Source: CAVTJX01 sp963735175
Lineage (GTDB): Bacteria > Electryoneota > RPQS01
Length of the DNA stretch: 64,000 nucleotides
NCBI GenBank assembly: GCA_963735175.1
Contig: CAVTJX010000015.1
Location: forward strand, 358,657 to 422,656
Direction: 5' to 3'
Numbering within the stretch: the stretch's first letter is position 1; each line of letters opens with the position of its first letter. The notes beneath the pieces were generated by a model. That model made no database searches, was not told the origin of the DNA, and saw nothing but the letters and a program-made list of their open reading frames with translations. This document shows, one piece after another, positions 55,973 to 64,000 of the stretch. The position numbers and the translations under genes were made by a program.

Positions 55973-58900
55973 TTACTTCAGCAGCATCATCTTGCTCACG
56001 GCGCTGAAGCCGTCGGCATCCATCCGCACCAGGTACATGCCCGTCGGCAAAGTGCCGGCGTCAAACGTCACCCGGTGCCGCCCGGCCACCATGCGGCTGT
56101 TCACCGGCCGCGCCACTTCCTGGCCCATGATATTATAGACCACGAGTTTCACAAAACTTTCCCGCGGAACATCGAACCGCAGATCCGTCGTCGGATTGAA
56201 CGGATTCGGGTAGTTCTGCTTCAGCGCGAACTCCGTCGGCAACAACTCGCCCGGATCGTCAACGCCACTTCCAGGCACGATGTCCAGGTCCACCGGAATT
56301 ATCGACGGCGAGGTCGCGGCATTGTAGGTCACCACCACCGCCGATTGCAAATGGTCGTGCAGTTCATAACTGTCGACGTCGCAATGCAGCGTCACGGTCA
56401 CCGTTTGATTCACCGCCACCACGCCGGTATCCGGATCCACACTCAGCCAACCCGAAGTATCGCTGATCGTAAAGTCCAGCGGACACTGGCCGCCCTGGTT
56501 GCGGATCGTGAACGTCGCCGTCGTGTCGTGGCCTTCCATCGCTTCCAGCGTAAACGACGTGACGCCCATCTGCGCCTGCGGAGCCTGCATCTGCAAGTTC
56601 TGCGTCGTCGCCAGGTTGTTCTCCACCACCACCGTCCGCTGCGCGTCGCAGTAGGCGGGATGATCGAAATGCAGCGAATAGGTCGCCGGCGGCAGCCGCA
56701 GCATGTACGAGCCTGCCCCGTCCGTCAGTATGGCATCCGAAGTATCGGTGTCTGTGGTCGCCCACACGCTGACGTTCGGAATCGGCACGTTGCCGGTCTG
56801 TGCCGTCACCACGCCGCCCACGCTGCCCGACTGTCCGCCCCAGAAACGCACGGCGCTGTGCGGGTACGGAATCCAGGTCTGATCGGTGAGGTCGTAGTTC
56901 AGCGTGATGCCCTGCGTGCCGTTCTGGTTTTCCACGCCCGTCGTGAACGTCGTGATATTATTGGGCAGGTCTTGCCATTGCATCGTCACGCCGCCGTTGG
57001 GTTCCAGAATCACCTGCATGTTAAAGGTCTCGGCAATCGTCTCGCTGCGTTTGTACACACGCCACGTCACGACAAACCGGTTCGGTGTCGACAGGAATTT
57101 GATCCAGTGCCCGACCGTCAGGCTCGTGTCCAGGGCCAGGTCGTCCCAGAAGGGGGGCAATCAGGGCGTTGGGAACGGCCGCGTTCGGCAGCGCCGTCTC
57201 CGCCCACTGCATGTCCGTCGCGCCACTGTTGAACGAAAGCCAGCCGTTCGAACAGATCCGCAGTGTTGTGTAGTCCGTGCCGTAGAACGTGAACGGGAAG
57301 CCGATACTGACGGGTCCATTCGTGTTATCGTCGCCCTCGTCGTTCCCACAACCGAGCAACCACGTCCCCGACTGCGAAATGTCGACCCAACTGTACGGCA
57401 CCTCGTGCCACGGCGCTTCCACGATCCCCGAACGGGAGATGGGCGCGCCCATGTTGCGCACTTCGTCCCGGCCCCACACCTTCCACGTGTAGAGCTGCGT
57501 CTGCACCGGCGGCGTGTTAATGTACGTATGCAGCACGCCCGGATCGTTCGGCGCCATACTGTCCGTAAACTGCGGGGTTGTGCCCAGCAGCCGCTGCACG
57601 TACATCATCGTCAGGTCGTTGCACGGGCTGCCGTCTGCGTTAATGATGGGGTCGTACCACGAGATCACCATCGTCGCGCCCTGCGGCGTCGGCGAAAGTT
57701 CCGTCGGTTGGCCCGGCGCCATGTTGCTGCGCGTGCTGCCCGTATTGGACGGACCCGATTGCACGCCGTCGTCATATTCCGCCGTAACATAGTACGCGTG
57801 CAGCTCATTTTCCGTCAGGTCCATGTCATTATAGTAGGTCTGCTGCGGCGGAACCACAGCAATCTGAACGCCGTCGCGATAGACATGGTAGCTGATCACT
57901 TGGTCCAGCGCGCCCGCGCCGCCATGCGGCGTGCTTGTGGCCGAAACCGTCTGCAGCAGCGGAGCATGCGCCTCCACCGCCTTCTCCAGCCGGTCCGCCT
58001 GCAACTGCTGCACGTCGGCGCTCTTGCCTGCAACGCTCGTCAGCATCAGCGGTACAGCCGCCTCCGCGCCGTCCTTGTCGGCCCGCGCCGCGTTCACTCT
58101 CCGTGAGACCACAGAACGTGCCGGAGCGTAAGTCTTACTGAACGACTCCACCTTTACGGCGGCTCGCTGCGGTGGCTGGGTAAGACCGGCCACGGCAGTC
58201 TGCGCCGTCTGCGTGATGACCGCCCTGAGCATCGGGATCGCTGTCAGAGTCGGCTCATTGGCCTCCCACGTGCTGCCGTCCGTGTTGTGCACGAACGTGC
58301 CCAGCGGGTACGGCGTCGCTTCGTCGCCGCCCAGACCCAGCGTCTGCTCCGTCATCTGCCGCACGGCCACATAGAATGTGCCCGTCGCAACCGTTAACGG
58401 CGAGCTGAAAAGAATCCGCTGATACGTTTCCCGCGGTTCCGTAATGATCGCCTCCTGCATCGCCAGCGGCCGGTTGCCCGGTACGCCGTTGGCGTCCGCA
58501 AACAAGGCCACCTGCACAGGTGCGCCCGGTGTCGCGGCGGAAGTGAAGAAGCACGACACGCCGTCCACTATGGTCGACGAACCCATCTCAAACCGCGTGG
58601 CGATCCACCCGGCTCCGGGCGCTTCGCCCCACCAGCCGATCCCGCTCACGCTCGCCGAGTTATGCCCGTTATCATAGCCTGCTTCCATCCGCGCCACTTC
58701 GTCCGGCGAGTGCCATTCGACGTGGATCAGATTGTCGTAATTGCCATTGACCGAAAGACCCCACGGCGCCGGATGCCCGCCGGTCACACCCGCGGTTGAC
58801 ATCGCGGATTCCAGCCACGGCAGCGTCACGTTCGTATCAATTGCCGAAACCGCGTATTGCACCGCGCCCGTTACGCTCACCAGCGTATCCGCGCTGCTGG

Positions 58901-61900
58901 TCGTGTTCAGCCCGTTAATCGTCCTCAACAGCGTTAAGCTGCCCTGACCCGGAAGCCGGCGGTACACGCGGTAGAAGTCCACCAGCGGATCCTCCGACAC
59001 ATCCCAATCCAGCGTCACGATCTGCGTCAGCGATACGATTACCGCCGTGAAATTCACCGGTGTCGGCGGAGCCTCGCGCCGTAGCACCAGGTTCACGTTG
59101 GAAATCCCGGTCAACGGCACCGCCACGAACGTCGAAGCCGGAGTGTAACCCGGCATGGACGCTGCAAAACTGCGCGTTCCCACCGCCACCGAATCAAACT
59201 CAAAATAGCCGCTCGCGTCGCACGAATCGGACGGATGGTTGTTGCCCGAGGCCGATACCACGACGTTCTGCAACTGGCCCGCGCCGCCATCCAGCGACAC
59301 GTGTCCCGACGCCGCCACGTAGATCGGCGGCGGCGCGAAGAACTGCACCGCCGTGTCCGCCGTGGCCGACCAGGCGCCCGCGCCGTTGTTGTAGAGCATG
59401 ATCGCGCTCGTACCCGCCGCGTTCTCCACGCCCAGCGTGTACGAGGTCATCGCCGGCGCCGCCGTCAGGTAATTGATCGTGACCGCGCCGTTGTCCTCGA
59501 GAATGATCTGGAAATCGAACGGCGTTGTTCCGCCCGTTTGCAGATGCACGTGCCAGCTCGCGATGAACCGCCCCGGCTCCGCCTTATACTTCACCCACTC
59601 GCCGGTGCCGGTGATATAGAGGTCATCCCAGAACGCGTAGATCGTCGCGTTAGGTTCGGCCGTCGCCGGAATCGTCCCGTTGGTGTAGTTCGTCGAAGTC
59701 GTCGGCAGGAACGACAGCCAGCCGTTGATGCACAGCTTCACCGATGTGTAATTCGTCCCGTAGAACGGGAATGTGAATCCCAGCGGAATGACGTTCGCTG
59801 TCGTCTGATCGTCGCCCGTCAGGTTCGTGTTCGTGCCCGTCGTTGAAATATCGGCCCAGTCGATTTCCGCGGGCTGCCACGGAGTGTCCGTCGCGCCGGC
59901 GAACGTCACCGCCGGACCAATATTGCGCACTTCGTCCACCGCCCGCAGCGCCCAGGTATAGGTCGCGTTCGGATACAGCACGTGGTCCGTGTAAACCTGC
60001 GTGCCCGGACTCACCGAATCGATCAGGATGCCGCTGCGGTAAATCAGGATCCGTGTCAAGTCGCTGCACGGGCTGTTATCCGCGTTCACCGTCGGATCCG
60101 TCCACGTCAAACGCATCGACTGGTCCACCGCGGTGCCCACGCCGTTGAAACTCGTCGCCATTCCCGGCGCCATGCGCGGCGTCGAGATCACCGAGTTCGA
60201 CGGCGCCGATTCCGACAAGTCGCTGTAAAATGCCGTCACATAGTAGGTATAGCCCACGCCCGTGGTCTCCGACGCGTAATCGTCATAGACGGTCACTGCC
60301 GGCAGCGTGTGTCCCACCACCGCGCCATTGCGGTAAATATTGTACCGAATTTGTTCGTCCAGCGCGCCCGAGCCGCCGTGCGGCGCCTCGGCAACCGCTT
60401 CGAGGAACGGCAGCGCATCGTCCGTCGCCGTCGACAGCCGCGCGTCTGTGAGTTGCGACACGTTCTGCGCCGCTTCCGCGGTCAAATAAACCGGAATCTG
60501 CGCCGCTTCCCACGCCGCCTGTTCCACCTTATTTAAATGCAGGCTGCTGATCGCCTCGGCCCACGCGCCCACGTCGGCAGTGTTGCCGTCGTTCGCGATC
60601 GCTGTCGGAGCCAGTTCCATCTGCGCGCCTGTGATCGACTGCGCCACCGCCCGCATCATCGGTATCGCCAGGATCGTCGTGTCAAACGAACTCCACTGGA
60701 ACTGCGTCGTCGCGTGGAAGAACGTGTTGTTCACGAACGGCGTCACCATGTCGCCGCCGATCGCGATCCGGTTGCCCGTCATCTGCCGCACGCCCACGTA
60801 GAAGGTCCCATTCGTAAACACTTCCGGCGTCGCCAGCACAAAGTCCCGGAATGTGTCCAGCGGCGCCGCCATCGTCGCCGTCTGCGTGGCCAGCGGCGAT
60901 ACGGTCGGTCGGCCCGAACCGTTGTCCGCGAAAAGGCCAATCTGGAATTGATCGCCGATCGTCGCCGCGTTCGTGAAATACACGCGCAGCCGGTGGACGG
61001 CCACCGTGCCCGTCACATGGTATTTCGCCGCGAACCAGCCAAAGTTCGGCAGCGTCGCAAAGCCGATGCCCGACACCTGCGGCAAGTTCACGCCGTTGTC
61101 GTAGCTCATTTCCACCAGCGGCTGCGAACTCGGGCTGACCCAGCTCAGATGCACGTGGTCATCCCAGTCCCCGCGCGCATACAGCGACTTCGGCGCCAAT
61201 GCGCCCATCGAGACGTCAACCCGCGCGGAATACGCCGATTCGATCGCCGGCGGAGCACATCCGTGTCCACGGCAGTCACTACATATTGATACGAGCCCGG
61301 CTCCGTCAGCGTATCCGTCCCCGCCGAGTTCGTCCGCCCGATAACCACCTGCTTCAAGGTGTACACGGATTCCGTCGGCAGCTTCGCGTAGATCTTATAC
61401 TGATCCACCAGCAGGTCCGGCGAATCGTCCCAGTTCACCGTCACCACGCCCGACGCGTTGGCGTTCGCCGTGACGTTAGTCGGCGCTGCCGGCGGCAGAC
61501 GCCGCACCGTGAGATTCGCGCCCGTTACGTTCCCGGCCACCGTCACCGGCAGAACCGCCGTCTGGTAGCCGGCCAGCGTCACCCACACTACCTGGTTGCC
61601 CGGCTGCACGTGCAGCAGCGAATACGCGCCGCCCGCCGCCGGTGATGCGCTCACCAGACCGAGGCCGCTCGCGTGGACCACCGCCGCCGCCACGCTGCCC
61701 CCGCCGCCGTCCAGGGTCACCGTTCCCTGCACCGTGTGCCCGGCGCCCGAAGTGATTCCCCAGATCGTGACGTCGTCAAAATAGAATCCCGGATAGTTCG
61801 CCGCGGCCGGGTCCGAACCGAACACGAAACGCAGCAACGGTGTCTGTCCGTTGAACTGCCCGAGCGGAATCACAAAATAACGCCAGTGACAGCTGATTCC

Positions 61901-63481
61901 GGACGTGCTGTCGACCGTCCGGCTTCCGTTCCACGTCCACTTGTACGGCCCGCCGATTGCCGCGTTGCGGATACAGGTGTTATTGGCGGTGATCAGCGAG
62001 TCGTCGTAAGCGCCGACAATCGGCGCCACCACGGTCCACGTCGCACCCGCGTCTGTCGAAACGCGGAAGTGCGTACCGTCGTAGGTGGTCGTCGTGCCTT
62101 CGCTCTTGTACCATGCCCAGAAACCGATACCCGCGCCCGTGCTCGTGACCGGCTGCCCGGGATTCAATTCCACCTGGTAGCAGGCGTTGTTGCCGTAGCG
62201 GCCGCGATGTTCGTTTCCCAGCATTTCGTGCCGCTGTGGGCCGTGGCCGGCCCGACATTCGTGGGCGTGCCCCACTGCCACGTCGTGTCCGGCGCGGAGA
62301 CAACGTCGTCCAGCCGCCGCCACTCACTTCAAAATCTTCCACATAATCATAAACGCCCGCGGCCACCGTCGTCGCGGCCGTGACCGGATAGCTCTGGAAG
62401 CCGTTATTCCACGCGTACACCGTATACGTCAAATTGCCCGTTGCGGTGTTCCCGTGCCCGAACGTCGCCGTCTGGCCGTAGACCCGGCCCAGCAGCGTCG
62501 TGCCCAAATAAATTTCTGTGCTGTCCACGCCGCCCGTCAGCGCCGCGCCGTAAAGGTCGCGGGTCGGACTCGTCCACGTCAGCGCCACGTTGGTGCTCGT
62601 CCCAGCGGTGCGGCCGCCAGCGCCGTAACCGGCAGCGGCATCTGCGCCGGCTCGCCCAGGTTATACGCCGCATTCACCGCGCCGGGCAGCGTGCCCGTCC
62701 CGTTGTAGCACATTCTGTAAAGCGTACGCGCCGTGGCGTCTTCGATACCCACGGTGCAGGAATTCCGCACGTCCAGGCTCTGGTACTGATACGTCATCCG
62801 CCCGTTTACGCCCGTGCGCGCTGCGCGAAATCGCCTGAAAGGCGATCGGCGTCGTCCGCCCACGCGGTGAACGCGCCAGCTTACGATCAACGTGTCCGCG
62901 CGCGCTTCGTACTTCACATAGTCGCTCGAATCCGGGTAGACAATCAGGTCATCCCAGAATACATAGAGTGCGTTGTTGGGCTCGGCCGCATCGGGAATCG
63001 CTGTATCAGGCCGGTGTTGGCCGTGCCGGAGAACAACAGGTAGCCATTGGTCGGTACGCATCTCCGTCGGCGTCGTGCCAAACCAGCGGAAGGGCAAGCC
63101 CAGCGGAATCGCCGCGCTCAGCGCATCGTCCGCTGATGCCCACGTCCGTGCCCGTGGTCGAAATGTCCGCCAACTGAACGCGGTGGTCGCCGCCGTCCAG
63201 ATGTCCAGGGAACCGCTGCCCCCGTGCGAACGCTCCGTGTCATTTCCAGCCTGATCGAGCCGGGCACGATCAAAGGCCGCAACGAGGTCGATCCGGCTGC
63301 TGGTGCTCGCGTTGATCTCCTCCACTGGGTGATCTCCGCATCGACAAGGCCTCGCCGCTTCAATCTTTGCTTTGATTCGCGTGATCTCTGCGTCGCTGAC
63401 GGTAGCCTAAGCTGTCGCCACCACTTCGAAGAGCAGCAGGATCGCCGCTGATCCGATGTTAAAACGATCACCGGAACCCAT
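55973..63481 (-). CDS. Giant modular secreted protein with type IX-like sorting domain (N-terminal frameshifts)
   Basis: This protein has about 2500 residues. The ATG at 63481 follows GAGAGGAG. A hydrophobic start (GSAAILLLF) fits a signal peptide, but the first 1.5 kb contains several frame changes (near 63400, 63200, 62580, 62300 and 61170, and another near 57140). The body repeats a module three times: a WVDIS-TGT...GDD segment, then LGF.F.FYGT.Y and NGWLSF, then a WDDL...VKY segment. Between them are fibronectin III domains (VTVNWDDSPDLLVDQYKIY), PKD-free carboxypeptidase regulatory-like folds, and jellyroll-like regions. It ends with YPNPFNPTTDLRFDVPRES and SKMMLLK. It is likely a surface or secreted adhesin or scaffold; no catalytic motif was seen. 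Confidence 0.82.
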
Positions 63482-64000
63482 GGTTTCTCCTCTCAAATTG
63501 GTCACAACGGTGGTAATGATTCCTGAAATTAATGCACTTTTCGGTACAAGTCAAGAAACCGGACCGCCCCCTGTCGATTTTTCCTCCTCTGCAATCCACA
63601 CTCATCCGCTGCCGTATCCGCCACGGATCCCTGTTGCCACCTTCCGCATGAAGATTAACGCTATACGAAACAGCACGTTGTTCGTCTTACTCCCAATTTC
63701 AATCAGGCACCGGACCGCTCCCGGAAGGGCATCACCCAGTGACTCCCGAATCCCATCTCACCAAGCTTGGCGGACCGTGACTTGCCCTCCTCTTATCTCC
63801 GGGAAAACTCCTGCTCGCGCACTTTCTGACCCTTTCGTCCACTTTACAACTCGATTATGCCATCGCCTGCCACAATTTCAGGCCCGCTCCCACCGATTTC
63901 CCCAAGTTTTTACTAACTTTATTAGTATCCCTGCACTTCCGAAATCTTCCCATTATCGTCCGATTCATCGCTGAGATTCTATGTTCCATCGTCAATACCA
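63482..64000. other. Intergenic region upstream of the giant gene
   Basis: Apart from the ribosome site immediately before the ATG I see no gene on either strand. The open frame on the plus strand has no family signal and no ribosome site. The minus-strand promoter of the giant gene should be here. Confidence 0.45.

Noticed and set aside
63456..63974. Plus-strand open frame of 172 codons at the right edge
   Set aside because: It overlaps the start of the giant gene on the other strand, lacks a ribosome site and shows no conserved features.

Overview
The window looks like a stretch of chromosome from an uncultured, high-GC, Gram-negative bacterium of the Fibrobacteres-Chlorobi-Bacteroidetes (FCB) type, possibly a candidate phylum such as Zixibacteria or KSB1. 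Phylum assignment is inference. The evidence is lpxB (outer-membrane lipid A), four secreted proteins ending in a YPNPFN-type C-terminal sorting domain (type IX-like secretion), flagellar motAB, and an Hdr/Nuo-like redox operon of the kind found in anaerobes. No rRNA, tRNA or CRISPR array was recognised.

Layout. 1-6900 (minus): a tight operon read hdrC-hdrB-hdrA(N half)-nuoE-nuoF-[2Fe-2S/ferredoxin+hdrA C half]-mvhD, joined by ATGA-type overlaps. It looks like an NAD(H)-linked, flavin-based electron-bifurcating heterodisulfide-reductase-like complex. A membrane polyferredoxin follows at 7367-8476. 9091-12078 (minus) is a lower-GC two-gene island: a small protein starting Met-Gly, coupled to a fusion of a QueC-like domain with a nucleoside phosphorylase/nucleosidase domain. 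This is the best candidate here for an undescribed, probably defence-related, system. 12621-31466 holds hemW, a PAS histidine kinase, lipoproteins including LpoB, a GNAT, a cystathionine gamma-synthase-type enzyme, a secreted FG-GAP protein, a methyltransferase, a CheY/CheX pair, a Wzx-like flippase, a Gfo/Idh/MocA oxidoreductase and small membrane proteins. 31492-38777 continues with lpxB, an exonuclease, an acyltransferase, a PHP-glycosyltransferase fusion, a methyltransferase and a response regulator. 38918-45387 (minus) is addA-addB. 45638-48478 (plus) is motA-motB-degenerate HD-GYP. 48774-63481 (minus) carries three more sorted secreted proteins (one about 2500 residues), an S9 peptidase and spmA-spmB.

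Sequence quality matters. Many genes that should be intact (nuoF, addA, addB, motA, the histidine kinase, the glycosyltransferase) are broken by single-base frameshifts that restore a continuous family match when corrected. I read these as sequence or assembly errors rather than decay, and I give each such gene as one span. Roughly 18-30 kb is clean.

Intergenic DNA is rich in short hairpins, G-rich tracts and small dispersed repeats, with one 129-bp tandem array near 55.4-55.8 kb. Several strong intrinsic terminators mark transcript ends.
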